Positions 16,807 to 26,537 are shown, counted from the stretch's first letter. The stretch is 48,009 nucleotides of DNA from Psychromonas sp. SP041 (GCF_000470315.2 NZ_CBRF02000038.1:1-48009), one strand, 5' to 3'. The notes: generated by a model not told the origin, from the sequence alone. Program-made: numbers and translations.

Positions 16807-19800
16807 ATGAAGTTTTCACATTTCTTTATACAACGCCCAATATTTGCGGCGATGTTATCTTTGGTTATTTTGATTGCTGGTGGTATTTCTTTATTCCAAC
16901 TACCCGTCAGTGAATACCCTGAAGTTGTACCGCCTACAGTGGTTGTTACAGCAAATTACCCTGGTGCAAACCCAACGGTAATCGGCCAAACCGTTGCAAC
17001 ACCGTTAGAGCAAGAAATTAACGGTACTGAAAACATGCTGTATATGTTTTCTCAAGCAACCAGTGACGGTCGTATGACATTAACCGTTACCTTTGCATTA
17101 GGTACTGATTTAGACCGTGCGCAAGTGCAGGTACAAAATCGCGTAAACAGTGCATTGCCACGTTTGCCTGAAGAAGTGCAACGTTTAGGTGTAGTCGCCG
17201 AAAAATCATCGCCAGATTTAACCATGGTGGTGCATTTATATTCACCAGAAAAAACACATGATACGGCGTACTTATCTAACTATGCTGATTTAAACGTTAA
17301 AGATGAAATTGCACGTTTACCGGGTGTCGGTGATGTTCGTTTATTCGGTGGTGGTAAATACTCAATGCGTATTTGGTTAAATCCAGATGCATTAGCAGCA
17401 CGTAGTTTAACGGCTGGTGATGTGGTTAGCGCATTACGCTCTCAAAACCAACAAGTTGCTGCCGGTAGTTTAGGTGCGCAACCGATCTCTAGTGACAGCC
17501 AATTCCAAATATTATTAAACGTTAAAGGCCGTTTAAATAGTATTGAAGAATTCGAGCAAGTTATTATCAAAGTTGGTGATGAAGGTCAGTTAACGCGTTT
17601 ATCTGATATTGCACGCGTTGATTTAGGTGAAGATAGTTATTCATTACGCGCTGAATTAGATAACCAACCTGCATTGGCGATGCCTGTGTTTCAACGTCCA
17701 GGATCTAATGCCATTGAGTTGTCAGATCAAGTGCGTGAAACCATGGCGCGTTTATCTAAAGATTTCCCTAAAGGTGTTGAATACGACATCGTTTATGACC
17801 CAACCGTCTTTGTACGCGGCTCGATTGATGCGGTAATTGCAACCTTATTGGAAGCGATTGTATTGGTTGTTATCGTTGTGATTGTATTTTTACAAACATG
17901 GCGTGCGTCTATCATTCCATTAATTGCGGTACCTATTTCATTAATTGGTACGTTTGCGGTGATGCAATGGTTAGGTGTGTCGATTAATACACTGTCACTA
18001 TTTGGCTTAGTACTGGCGATAGGGATCGTGGTCGACGATGCGATTGTGGTGGTCGAAAATGTTGAGCGTAATATTGAAAAAGGGCTATCACCTCTAGAAG
18101 CAACACGTGTTGCCATGAGCGAAGTGACTGGGCCTATTATTGCGATTGCATTAGTATTGAGTGCGGTATTTATTCCGACGGCCTTTATTACCGGGTTATC
18201 AGGTCAGTTCTATAAACAGTTTGCGTTGACCATTACTATTTCAACGATTATTTCAGCGTTTAACTCATTAACATTATCACCTGCTTTAGCGGCATTATTA
18301 TTAAAACCGCATGATGCAAAACCAGATTTCTTTACACGTTTATTGAATAAATTATTTGGTCGTTGGTTATTCGAACCTTTTAATCGTGTCTTTAATCGTG
18401 GTGCAAAAGGTTACGAAAAATTAGTTAAAAAATTAATACGCATGTCTGTTATCGCAATGGTTGCTTATGTTGTATTGCTTGGCGGTACTATCAAGCTATT
18501 TGATACCGTACCCGGCGGTTTTATCCCACCGCAAGATAAGCAGTATTTAGTGGCGATTGCGCAGCTGCCCGACGCTTCAAGTCTTGACCGCACACAAGAC
18601 GTATTAAAAGAGATGCAAGAGATTGCTTTGTCAGTACCGGGTGTTGCGCATACTGTTGCTTTCCCTGGTTTATCGGTTAACGGGTTTGCTAATACGCCTA
18701 ACAGCGGCATTGTATTTACCACACTTGAAAGCTTTGATAAGCGTACTGACCCTAGCCAATCTGCGATGGCGATTGCAGCTGAATTAAATAAACGTTTTAC
18801 TGCTATTGATGAGTCGTTTGTAGCGGTATTCCCGCCACCACCAATTCAAGGTTTAGGTACAACAGGTGGTTTTAAACTACAAATTGAAGACAGATCAAAC
18901 AAAGGATTTGATGCGTTATTTAATAGCCTGCAAACGGTGATTGGTAAAGCACAGCAAGATCCTGCGTTAATGGGACTTTACTCAAGCTTCCGTATTCAAG
19001 TACCGCAAATGGATATAGACGTAGACCGTGAGCAAGCGCTTATTCAAGGTATTCCATTGGATGAAGTTTTTGATGCATTACAAATCTACTTAGGGTCTGT
19101 GTATGTAAATGATTTCAATTTATTTGGGCGTACTTACCAAGTGAATGCGCAAGCTGATGCAGATTATCGTGTCGATCCTGAGCAAATTCTTAACTTAAAA
19201 GTACGTAATCGTGCCGGTAACATGGTGCCACTAGGTTCTGTATTAACCGTAACACCAACTATTGGCCCAGATAGAGTAATGCATTATAACGGTTACCCAA
19301 GTGCTGAGCTGAATGGTAGCCCTGCACCTGGTTATAGCTCAGATCAAGCGCAAAAAGCGATTGAGAAAGTACTAGCCGATACGTTACCAACGGGCATTGA
19401 ATACGAATGGACGGAAGTAACTTATCAACAAGTACTTGCGGGTAATACCATGGTTTATGTTTTCCCATTAGTGGTGTTGTTAGTGTTCATGGTATTAGCG
19501 GCGCAGTATGAAAGTTTACGTTTACCATTAGCGATTATTTTAATCGTACCGATGACTATTTTCTCTGCATTATTAGGCGTGTGGTTAGTGGGTTCAGATA
19601 ATAATATCTTTACGCAAATTGCCTTGATTGTATTGGTGGCCTTAGCCTCTAAAAATGCCATCTTGATGATTGAATTTGCAAAGGATCAGCATGACTCTGG
19701 TTTAACACATCTTGAAGCTATTTTAGCGTCATGTCGTATGCGTTTACGTCCAATACTAATGACGTCAATTGCCTTTACAGCAGGTGTTGTACCGTTAATT

Positions 19801-20010
19801 CTTGCTACAGGTGCAGGTTCGGAAATGCGCCACGCAATGGGGAATGCAGTATTCTCAGGCATGATAGGGGTCACTATCTTTGGTCTATTATTCACGCCAG
19901 TGTTTTATATGCTAGTGAGTAAAACGAAGAATGATAAGGCACAAAAGAGTCTTGATGATCACAGCAATATTGAGAAAAAAATCAATGTTGAGGAGAGAAA
20001 TAATGCTTAA
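16807..20010 (+). CDS. RND multidrug efflux pump, HAE1 type (MexF/AcrB-like)
   Basis: The 1067-aa protein has a full-length RND fold: 12 membrane helices with two large periplasmic loops. The proton relay residues are present: Asp410-Asp411 in GIVVDDAIVVVENVERN and Lys949 in ALASKNAILMIEFAK. The N-terminus (FFIQRPIFAAMLSLVI) is typical of HAE1. It exports hydrophobic or amphiphilic compounds using the proton gradient. It overlaps the next gene by 8 bp. Codon use is slightly richer in GC than the island genes, consistent with backbone. Confidence 0.93.
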   Translation: MKFSHFFIQRPIFAAMLSLVILIAGGISLFQLPVSEYPEVVPPTVVVTANYPGANPTVIGQTVATPLEQEINGTENMLYMFSQATSDGRMTLTVTFALGTDLDRAQVQVQNRVNSALPRLPEEVQRLGVVAEKSSPDLTMVVHLYSPEKTHDTAYLSNYADLNVKDEIARLPGVGDVRLFGGGKYSMRIWLNPDALAARSLTAGDVVSALRSQNQQVAAGSLGAQPISSDSQFQILLNVKGRLNSIEEFEQVIIKVGDEGQLTRLSDIARVDLGEDSYSLRAELDNQPALAMPVFQRPGSNAIELSDQVRETMARLSKDFPKGVEYDIVYDPTVFVRGSIDAVIATLLEAIVLVVIVVIVFLQTWRASIIPLIAVPISLIGTFAVMQWLGVSINTLSLFGLVLAIGIVVDDAIVVVENVERNIEKGLSPLEATRVAMSEVTGPIIAIALVLSAVFIPTAFITGLSGQFYKQFALTITISTIISAFNSLTLSPALAALLLKPHDAKPDFFTRLLNKLFGRWLFEPFNRVFNRGAKGYEKLVKKLIRMSVIAMVAYVVLLGGTIKLFDTVPGGFIPPQDKQYLVAIAQLPDASSLDRTQDVLKEMQEIALSVPGVAHTVAFPGLSVNGFANTPNSGIVFTTLESFDKRTDPSQSAMAIAAELNKRFTAIDESFVAVFPPPPIQGLGTTGGFKLQIEDRSNKGFDALFNSLQTVIGKAQQDPALMGLYSSFRIQVPQMDIDVDREQALIQGIPLDEVFDALQIYLGSVYVNDFNLFGRTYQVNAQADADYRVDPEQILNLKVRNRAGNMVPLGSVLTVTPTIGPDRVMHYNGYPSAELNGSPAPGYSSDQAQKAIEKVLADTLPTGIEYEWTEVTYQQVLAGNTMVYVFPLVVLLVFMVLAAQYESLRLPLAIILIVPMTIFSALLGVWLVGSDNNIFTQIALIVLVALASKNAILMIEFAKDQHDSGLTHLEAILASCRMRLRPILMTSIAFTAGVVPLILATGAGSEMRHAMGNAVFSGMIGVTIFGLLFTPVFYMLVSKTKNDKAQKSLDDHSNIEKKINVEERNNA

Positions 20011-21406
20011 GTTAGTCAAATGCTTAAAGCCTAAAATTGCCTTATCTACTGTCTTAATCGCAACCATTTTGTCTGGTTGCGCGAGCCAAGTGAATACAAA
20101 AGATGAACAAGAAAAGGCTTATACTTTTATCGATAAAAGTAGCCTTGTTGAGCGATTAGCCGGTGAAGATGAAATCAACTGGTGGAGAAATCTTAACTCG
20201 CCACAATTGAATCAGTTGATTGATGATGCATTGTTAATGAACCATGATTTACGCACAAGCCAATTACAATTACAAAGTACGTTAGCGCGTATTGGTGTTG
20301 AAGAAGCTAAATTTCTACCGCAAGGTGGTGTAGTGGCTGGCGCGCAAAGAGGTGATGTTATTGAGACAACACCTCGTCAATCAAGTGCATATCTATCATT
20401 AACTTGGCAGTTAGATTTATTTGGACGAATCAGTGCGTTAGTTGATGCCGCAGAAGCATCAGCAATGAGCCAAGCTGAACAACGTCGTTTACTGCAGATA
20501 GAGGTCGTTTCTTCTGTGGTAAAAGGTTATGTCAGTTATCAAGGGCACCAACGTAAAAAACAGATCATTCAGCTACAAGTTGAAGCGTTAGAACAAAGTG
20601 TCAATGTACTAGAAGCTCTTTTTGAAGAAGGGTCGGCTAATGAACTTGACCTTAATCGAACGCGTGCGCAACTTAGTCAACAAGAAGCATTATTACCTGC
20701 AATCGCTTATGCAGAATACAGTGATTTATCGACCTTAGCGGTATTAACAGGACAATTAACCAGTGCGGTTAGCTTGCAAAATGAACAGGGGATTTTTGAT
20801 TTACCTTTTCGAGTGGCATTAGCGGAGCCTAGTAATGCCATTGCACTACGTCCTGATATTAACGGTGCTTTATATGAATTTAGTCAAGCAAACTCATTAA
20901 GCGTAGCGGCAAGTAAAGCACTTTTGCCAGAGGTGAGTTTAAGTGCTTTTGCTGGTGTATTAAGTTTAGACAGCTTAGGGTTGTCTACCTCGAATGGTCA
21001 ATGGCAAGTGACACCACAAATTGAATGGTCACTATTAAGTTACCCTTCATTGTTGGCAGAACGTGATGCACAAAAATACTTGAGTGAAGCGGCATATAGT
21101 GAATACCAACAGGTTGTTTTAAAAGCAATAAGCGAAAGTGAACTTACTTTACAGCGCCTTGTTGAACAGAGTTCACTACAACGTTACGCAGATCAACGTT
21201 ATCAATATTCAAATCGTGCATTCTTACAAGCTGAAGCCATGTATGAAGAAGGGCAATTGCCTTACTTAGAGTTATTAGACTCACGTCGCGATCTGTTAAG
21301 TGCTGAAGAGAATGATGTTGATTCGACGATTTCATTGTTGCAAGCTAAAGTGAATGCTTATCAAGCATTTAACGGCCGCTGGAGCTACGCGTTGGAAACC
21401 TTTTAA
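20003..21406 (+). CDS. Outer-membrane efflux lipoprotein (OprM/OprN-like)
   Basis: I chose the ATG at the end of the pump gene because gaggag precedes it and it gives a clean lipoprotein signal (LIATILSGC, Cys26). The 467-aa mature protein has two OEP repeats with typical openings (NWWRNLNSPQLNQLIDDAL; DLRTSQLQLQSTLARIGVEE) and a beta-barrel segment (YLSLTWQLDLFGRI). It forms the trimeric exit duct. A longer open frame upstream exists but would lack the signal at its start. Confidence 0.9.
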   Translation: MLKLVKCLKPKIALSTVLIATILSGCASQVNTKDEQEKAYTFIDKSSLVERLAGEDEINWWRNLNSPQLNQLIDDALLMNHDLRTSQLQLQSTLARIGVEEAKFLPQGGVVAGAQRGDVIETTPRQSSAYLSLTWQLDLFGRISALVDAAEASAMSQAEQRRLLQIEVVSSVVKGYVSYQGHQRKKQIIQLQVEALEQSVNVLEALFEEGSANELDLNRTRAQLSQQEALLPAIAYAEYSDLSTLAVLTGQLTSAVSLQNEQGIFDLPFRVALAEPSNAIALRPDINGALYEFSQANSLSVAASKALLPEVSLSAFAGVLSLDSLGLSTSNGQWQVTPQIEWSLLSYPSLLAERDAQKYLSEAAYSEYQQVVLKAISESELTLQRLVEQSSLQRYADQRYQYSNRAFLQAEAMYEEGQLPYLELLDSRRDLLSAEENDVDSTISLLQAKVNAYQAFNGRWSYALETF

Positions 21407-21421
21407 AGAGCTGAATTAGAA

Positions 21422-22489
21422 ATGGCAAAGACTGATACTGTAAACCTAGATACGCTAAATCTGACTAATGTAGACTTAAGTCTTCCACAGATGATGCGAG
21501 CGATTGTATTGATTGAACCTAATGAATCCATTTGCTTGTCTGAAACAACATTGCCGGTGCCTGAGTGCTGCGAGAATGAACTGTTGGTCAAGGTTGAGTA
21601 TGTCGGGTTAAATCCAGTTGATGCAATACTGTCTAAATCCGGTTTTTGTCAGTGGCAATACCCTCATATTTTGGGGCTAGACGCCGTCGGTATTGTCGTC
21701 AAAGCGCAAAAGGGTGTTTACCCTAATGTTGGTGACAGAGTGATGTGGCATGCCAGTATGAGTGAGCAAGGGGCTTTAAGTGAATACACTAAAGTCCCCA
21801 ATTTCGCCGTCTCGGTTGTGCCCGATGAAGTTGATGCAATGACCGCTGCTGCTTTACCTTGCGCTGGTATGACCGCGCTTATTTCACTTGAAAAATTACG
21901 TGTAACCGCTGGCGAAACCATTCTGATTGAAGGTGGAGCTGGATCAGTAGGGCAGTTTGCTATTCAGTTTGCAAAACAACGTGGTGCGGATGTGTTTACC
22001 ACCGCCTCTAAGCGTAACCATAAATTGCTTAAGCAGCTGGGTGCCGATGCGGTTTTTGATTACCACGATCCTAAGTTATGCGAAAAAATTCGTCGAGAAT
22101 TAGGGCCGCAAGGATTTGATGCGGTATTAGATTCAGTTGGTGGTGAATCAACGATTCGCAATATCGAATTGATGCGCTTTTGTGGTCGAATCGCATGCCT
22201 AAGACCGTTACCCTACTTCGAGCAAGATCTTCTTGATCGAAAAGGTCCAACGATCAGTATCGTATCTTTAGGAGGGGCATGGCTAGACAATAGTTTATGC
22301 GCACAACAAAAAATGGGGTTTATGAGTAAAGTGATGTTGGATAGCGTTACTAAAGGTGAAATTCAAACCCCAACACTTCAACCAATCGAGTTTGCAGCTA
22401 GCCATATTAGCGATGCTTTGAACCGCCAAATTGATGGTACTTTTACTGGTAAACAAATAGTTAAAATAAGTAACTCGCTAAGATTCTAA
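21422..22489 (+). CDS. Zinc-type alcohol dehydrogenase/quinone oxidoreductase-like protein (MexS-like)
   Basis: This 355-aa medium-chain dehydrogenase has the catalytic-domain entry GLNPVDAILSKSG, a linker VPDEVDAMTAAALPCAGMTA and the NAD(P) fold EGGAGSVGQFAIQFAKQRGA. It starts 15 bp after the outer-membrane factor, so it is likely in the same operon. Pseudomonas MexS, an enzyme of the same superfamily, sits beside mexT-mexEF-oprN and affects pump expression. Function here is inferred from that arrangement. The start has only a weak ribosome site; a Met-Met pair 23 residues in, before RAIVL, is an alternative. Confidence 0.8.
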   Translation: MAKTDTVNLDTLNLTNVDLSLPQMMRAIVLIEPNESICLSETTLPVPECCENELLVKVEYVGLNPVDAILSKSGFCQWQYPHILGLDAVGIVVKAQKGVYPNVGDRVMWHASMSEQGALSEYTKVPNFAVSVVPDEVDAMTAAALPCAGMTALISLEKLRVTAGETILIEGGAGSVGQFAIQFAKQRGADVFTTASKRNHKLLKQLGADAVFDYHDPKLCEKIRRELGPQGFDAVLDSVGGESTIRNIELMRFCGRIACLRPLPYFEQDLLDRKGPTISIVSLGGAWLDNSLCAQQKMGFMSKVMLDSVTKGEIQTPTLQPIEFAASHISDALNRQIDGTFTGKQIVKISNSLRF

Positions 22490-22512
22490 AGTTAGTTTTA
22501 GCCTTTTATGAA

Positions 22513-22544
22513 GGATGAGAACTTCGCTATTTAAAGCCTCATCC
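22513..22544. terminator. Possible terminator hairpin between convergent genes
   Basis: ggatgag and ctcatcc form a 7-bp stem around an 18-base loop between the oxidoreductase and the convergent znuB. There is no clear T run, so this is weak. Confidence 0.35.
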
Positions 22545-22589
22545 ATCAAACACTCTCTTCATTTAAAATTAAATAAAGTCCTCACAGCA

Positions 22590-23372
22590 CTATTTCTTGG
22601 GTAATAAAATACTGCATATAAACAGTAAACAACCAGCGACTACAATACTTGGACCTGACGGTGTGTCGTATTGAAAAGAGCCAAATAACCCTAGACCGAC
22701 ACTTAATGCGCCAATTACCATCGCGATTACCGCCATGCTTTCCGGTGTACTTGCAAAGCGTCGTGCAGTGGCAGCGGGGATAATCAATAATGCCGTCACT
22801 AACAACATACCTACGACCTTCATCATAATGGCGACAATCAATGCAATTAAGCCTAAAAATAACCAGTTAATACGGTCAACAGGTAAACCTTCCACTCGTG
22901 CTAAATCTTCATGAATTGTAATTGATAACAAAGGCTTCCAAATACAAATCAAACCTAATAATGCCGCGCCGCCTGCACCATAAATCCAGATAAGGTCAAC
23001 ATAACCAATCGCAAGAATATCGCCGAAAAGGTAACTCACTAAATCTATTCTGACATTATCCATGAAAGCTAATGCAACTAAACCCAATGAGAGTGCGCCA
23101 TGGGAAAAGATCCCAAGTAGCGTGTCGCTAGCTAACTGTCGTTGGTATTGGCTGAAAAAAAGCAAAATAGCCAACAATTGGCAAATGATCAAAATACCCA
23201 ATGTTAAATTGATGTGTAAAAGGAAACCCAGTGCGACACCTAATAAAGCCGAGTGCGCCAACGTATCACCGAAATATGCTAAACGTCGCCATACAACAAA
23301 AGAGCCAAATGGTCCTGCAACGAGTGCGACGCCTAAGCCTCCTAATAGCGCCCTTACTAGAAAATCATCCAT
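22590..23372 (-). CDS. znuB: Zinc ABC transporter permease ZnuB
   Basis: I chose the internal ATG (MDDFLVRALLGGLGVALVAG) because it matches the family start, overlaps the znuC stop by 8 bp and gives 261 aa, the usual length. Eight or so membrane helices are present with typical blocks (WRRLAYFGDTLAHSALLGVA; DLVSYLFGDILAIG; MMKVVGMLLVTALLIIPAAT). It forms the channel of the ZnuABC importer. Translational coupling with znuC is expected. A longer frame upstream lies wholly inside znuC. Confidence 0.93.
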   Translation of the reverse strand: MDDFLVRALLGGLGVALVAGPFGSFVVWRRLAYFGDTLAHSALLGVALGFLLHINLTLGILIICQLLAILLFFSQYQRQLASDTLLGIFSHGALSLGLVALAFMDNVRIDLVSYLFGDILAIGYVDLIWIYGAGGAALLGLICIWKPLLSITIHEDLARVEGLPVDRINWLFLGLIALIVAIMMKVVGMLLVTALLIIPAATARRFASTPESMAVIAMVIGALSVGLGLFGSFQYDTPSGPSIVVAGCLLFICSILLPKK

Positions 23373-24123
23373 TACAGTTATGTTCCTTATTGCTACAGCC
23401 ATGTTCGTGGTCATGTTGATGTTGTTTATCATGAACATAAATAGCCAAATGCCTAGCAGCATAAGGGCCGAATAGTGCAGTATAAGCCGGATCGTTTACG
23501 ACAACTTCAGGTGTGCCAGTACAGCAAATATGGCGATTTAAACACAGCACTCTATCCGTTGATGCCATCACTAAGTGGAGATCATGTGACACCATTAAAA
23601 TGGCACAATTACGCTCAGTTCTAACGCGGCTAATTAAATCATATAGCTCAACTTGACCGTGAACATCGACCCCTTGTACTGGTTCATCTAGTACTAAAAT
23701 GTCAGGTTCTCGCATTAAAGCTCGCGCCATCAATACTCGCTGTAATTCACCACCTGAAAGGTTTTGTAAAGGAGAATCAATAACATGCTGAGCACCAACG
23801 TCTTTCAATAACAGATTAAAGTCACACTGTTTAGCACATTTAGCGAGTGCTAAAAAACGCTTAACCGTGATTGGAAATGTAGGGTCTATGTGCAGTTTCT
23901 GAGGGACATAACCTAGTGTTACACCATCAGCCATTTTTACCTGGCCAGTGGTTGGTTTTTGTAACCCTAAAGCAACGCGTAATAGAGTCGTTTTACCTGC
24001 ACCATTAGGTCCAACCACTGTCATTATTTCACCTGCATGCAGCTGTAAATTGACAGACTCAAGTAGCGAATTATTATTTAACGTTAAATTTACGTCAGTT
24101 AAAGTAAGTAAAGGGGAATTCAT
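23365..24123 (-). CDS. znuC: Zinc ABC transporter ATPase ZnuC
   Basis: The 252-aa ATPase has Walker A GPNGAGKTT (38-46), signature LSGGELQRVLMARAL and Walker B ILVLDEPVQGVD; the substitution of Val-Gln for Thr-Asn is common in ZnuC. The C-terminus is His-rich (HDKQHQHDHEHG), a likely zinc-sensing or storage tail. A 170-bp region with a Zur box separates it from the divergent znuA. Confidence 0.93.
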   Translation of the reverse strand: MNSPLLTLTDVNLTLNNNSLLESVNLQLHAGEIMTVVGPNGAGKTTLLRVALGLQKPTTGQVKMADGVTLGYVPQKLHIDPTFPITVKRFLALAKCAKQCDFNLLLKDVGAQHVIDSPLQNLSGGELQRVLMARALMREPDILVLDEPVQGVDVHGQVELYDLISRVRTERNCAILMVSHDLHLVMASTDRVLCLNRHICCTGTPEVVVNDPAYTALFGPYAARHLAIYVHDKQHQHDHEHGCSNKEHNCNG

Positions 24124-24244
24124 TGATTAACCTTTCTAACGGCTGAGCTAGAAAGCCTTTGTATGGTTTTTATTATCACTTTTATTGTACTTTTCATGTT
24201 TTAATTATCGGTCTTCGTGTTTGAAGTTATTGTTGACAGTATAA

Positions 24245-24263
24245 AATGTTATATTATAACATT
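24245..24263. promoter_or_regulatory. Zur box in the znuCB/znuA divergent promoter
   Basis: aatgttata-t-tataacatt is a perfect 9-1-9 palindrome and agrees with the gammaproteobacterial Zur consensus (GTTATAnTATAAC core). A ttgaca at 24233 and tataac at 24255 form a likely znuA promoter (16-bp spacer) that the box overlaps, so zinc-loaded Zur should block it. Confidence 0.9.
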
Positions 24264-24293
24264 ACAATTATCAACTACCTTAAAGGATTAAAC

Positions 24294-25388
24294 ATGAAAA
24301 AGTTCGTCTTAGCATTGTCATCTATTTTAATGTCAATGTTAGTACTGCCAATACAGTCACTAATGGCAGCGGAAAACCCACAAGTTGTGGTTAGTATTAA
24401 ACCGATACACTCACTCGTTAGTGCTGTTATGGAAGGCGTTGCAACACCAACTTTATTAGTAAAAACCGGCTCGCCACATGCGTATACATTACGTCCATCG
24501 GAAGCGAGAGCATTAGCTAATGCTGATTTAGTGGTTTGGGTAGGGCATGAGTTAGAAAGCTTCCTTGAGAAACCGTTACAAACAGTCGCTAAAAATGCAC
24601 AAAAATTAGAATTATCAGAACAACTAAAGTCCTCATTACTAGCCACTCGAAATAGTGGTGAATGGCAGCATGAAGATCACGAAGAACATAAAGATCACGA
24701 CGAACATCATGAAGAGGGTACCGAAGAGCATTCTGGTCACGACGAACATCATGAAGAAGGTATTGAAGAGCATAAAGACCACGATGAACATCATGAAGAA
24801 GGTATTGAAGAGCATTCAGATAACGATGAACATCATGAAGATGGTGCAGAATCGCATCATGAACATCATCACGGTGCAATGGATTTACACCTTTGGCTTG
24901 ACCCTAAGATCGCTCAAAAAATTGTTATTGAAACAACCAACATGCTGGTGGAGTTAGACCCTGCTCATGCACTCCAATACCAGTCTAATGCAATGAAATT
25001 AAATGAACGATTAACTTCACTTGATCAACAATTAAAACAAACATTGAAACCAGTTAAAGCCACTCCTTATTTAGTTTTTCATTCAGCATATCAATATTTT
25101 GAAACTGCTTATGACTTAAATGCAATAGGTTCCGTGACGATTGATCCTGATAGAAAACCAGGGGCAAAAGGGATCAGTGAAATCCGTAAGAAAGTAAAAG
25201 ATTCAGGTGCTCGTTGTGTATTCAGTGAACCTCAATTTCAGTCAAGTTTAGTGACGACTATTATTGAAGGTACTGGTGCTAAAACAGGTGTGTTAGATCC
25301 ATTAGGTTCAGAGATTCCAGAAGGGCCTGAAGCATACTTCACTTTAATTAATAACCTAGCGAATAACTTAGTCATTGGCTTGAAGTAA
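24294..25388 (+). CDS. znuA: Zinc-binding periplasmic protein ZnuA
   Basis: I chose the ATG after aaagga; it gives a normal signal peptide (MKKFVLALSSILMSMLVLP) and 364 aa. Family motifs: KPIHSLVSAVMEG, the metal ligand in GSPHAYTLRPSEA, MDLHLWLDPKIA, VFHSAYQYFE, and ETYFT-like SEIPEGPEAYFTLI. Between the first domain and DLHLWL lies a long His/Asp/Glu loop (about residues 128-195) made of a tandem 14-residue repeat, longer than usual. It captures zinc for ZnuBC and may buffer it. Confidence 0.93.
   Translation: MKKFVLALSSILMSMLVLPIQSLMAAENPQVVVSIKPIHSLVSAVMEGVATPTLLVKTGSPHAYTLRPSEARALANADLVVWVGHELESFLEKPLQTVAKNAQKLELSEQLKSSLLATRNSGEWQHEDHEEHKDHDEHHEEGTEEHSGHDEHHEEGIEEHKDHDEHHEEGIEEHSDNDEHHEDGAESHHEHHHGAMDLHLWLDPKIAQKIVIETTNMLVELDPAHALQYQSNAMKLNERLTSLDQQLKQTLKPVKATPYLVFHSAYQYFETAYDLNAIGSVTIDPDRKPGAKGISEIRKKVKDSGARCVFSEPQFQSSLVTTIIEGTGAKTGVLDPLGSEIPEGPEAYFTLINNLANNLVIGLK
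24687..24854 (+). repeat. 42-bp tandem repeat encoding the ZnuA His-rich loop
   Basis: Four 42-bp units encode 14-residue repeats of the form H-K/S-D/G-H/N-D-E-H-H-E-E/D-G-x-E-E/S. Units 1-3 are closest; unit 4 (HSDNDEHHEDGAES) has diverged. In-frame gain or loss of units would change the number of zinc-binding histidines without breaking the gene. Confidence 0.92.
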
Positions 25389-25398
25389 TTAAGTTGCC

Positions 25399-25429
25399 AA
25401 AAAAGACCTAGTTATAATTAGGTCTTTTT
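25399..25429 (+). terminator. Rho-independent terminator of znuA
   Basis: gaccta-gttataat-taggtc with an A run before and a T5 run after. Works for znuA on the plus strand. Confidence 0.85.
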
Positions 25430-25481
25430 CGTTGTTATTCGACGATATCAATTAAATTAATTAACATAAATACTTCTTTAC

Positions 25482-25494
25482 TGTTACAGTAACA
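25482..25494. promoter_or_regulatory. Possible GntR-like autoregulatory site
   Basis: tgttac-a-gtaaca is a perfect palindrome 23 bases before the gntR-like start. It has the same half-sites as the two tandem operators downstream (GTTAC/GTAAC) but a one-base centre instead of two, so it may be a weaker autoregulatory site. Confidence 0.4.
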
Positions 25495-25517
25495 TTTTAA
25501 ATTATCCTAAATTAAGC

Positions 25518-26537
25518 ATGTTATTTATTATGGCTCTCAATAAAAAAAAGACACGTCCATCCCTTAAAGATATTGCAGAGCTCGTTGGTGTGACAAAAAT
25601 GACAGTAAGTCGTTTTTTGAGCAACCCTCAATTAGTCTCAGAAAAAACACGTATAAAAATAGCCAAAGCAGTAGAAGACAGTGGGTACATACATAATCGT
25701 GCTCCTGCTATGTTGTCTAAGGCATCAAGTAAAGCTATTGGTATATTACTTCCGTCACTTTCAAATCAGGTCTTTTCTAATTTTACTCAAGGTATCGAAT
25801 CAATCACTAATATGAGGGGGTATGAAGTATTAATTTCCCATTTTGGATATGACTTAGAAATAGAAGAGCGAAAAATAGCTAGCCTACTTTCCTATAACAT
25901 TGACGGTATCATCTTAACCAGCACAAACCATACTCCTAGAACGTTGAAAATGTTAAAAACCGTTGGAATTCCTGTTGTTGAAACAATGGAGCTTTGTAAA
26001 AATCCTATTGATATGAATGTCGGTTTAGACCATGAATTTGCAGCTTATACGGCTACGATGGAAATGGTGAAAAGCGGTAAACGACAAATTGCATATTTTG
26101 GTGCACGTTTAGACAGCAGAACAAAATTACGAATGAAAGGTTACGATAAAGCCATTGTTGAATGTGGCCTTAAAAAGAATCACTTTTTAACTCATAAACA
26201 TTCTACTTTCACATTAGGCCGGGAGTTATTAAGCAGAGCATTAGATGAATGTTCTGATTTAGATGGAATCTTGTGCACAAATGATGATATTGCAGTCGGG
26301 ACAATATTTGCCTGTAATGAACGAGGTATTTCCATCCCAGAAACTATCAGTATCATTGGTTATAATGCCTTAGATATAGGCCAAGCAGTGAGCCCTCGAC
26401 TAACCAGTATTTATACTCCGCGTTATGAGATAGGTGAAACCAGCGCATCAATTTTACTGGATGCTATCGAAGGTAAAAGAGACACCAAAAAAATCTATGA
26501 TTTAGGGTTTAATATAAAAAAAGGTGACTCTTTCTAG
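25518..26537 (+). CDS. gntR: LacI-family repressor, GntR-like (gluconate)
   Basis: The 339-aa protein matches E. coli GntR along its length as I recall it: HTH LKDIAELVGVTKMTVSRFLS, hinge YIHNRAPAMLSKASSKAIGILLPSL, then NIDGIILTSTNHTPRTLKM, SGKRQIAYFGARLDSRTK and LCTNDDIAVGTIFACNERG. It should repress gluconate or related sugar-acid genes and be released by gluconate or 6-phosphogluconate-type ligands. Two operators of the right half-sites lie in front of the next operon and of gntK-edd. A second ATG four codons in is an alternative start; neither has a strong ribosome site. Confidence 0.88.
   Translation: MLFIMALNKKKTRPSLKDIAELVGVTKMTVSRFLSNPQLVSEKTRIKIAKAVEDSGYIHNRAPAMLSKASSKAIGILLPSLSNQVFSNFTQGIESITNMRGYEVLISHFGYDLEIEERKIASLLSYNIDGIILTSTNHTPRTLKMLKTVGIPVVETMELCKNPIDMNVGLDHEFAAYTATMEMVKSGKRQIAYFGARLDSRTKLRMKGYDKAIVECGLKKNHFLTHKHSTFTLGRELLSRALDECSDLDGILCTNDDIAVGTIFACNERGISIPETISIIGYNALDIGQAVSPRLTSIYTPRYEIGETSASILLDAIEGKRDTKKIYDLGFNIKKGDSF

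Noticed and set aside
24589-24879. Open frame on the minus strand opposite the ZnuA His repeat
   Set aside because: It is the antisense of the 42-bp repeat, rich in His/Asp only because of that repeat, with no start signals.
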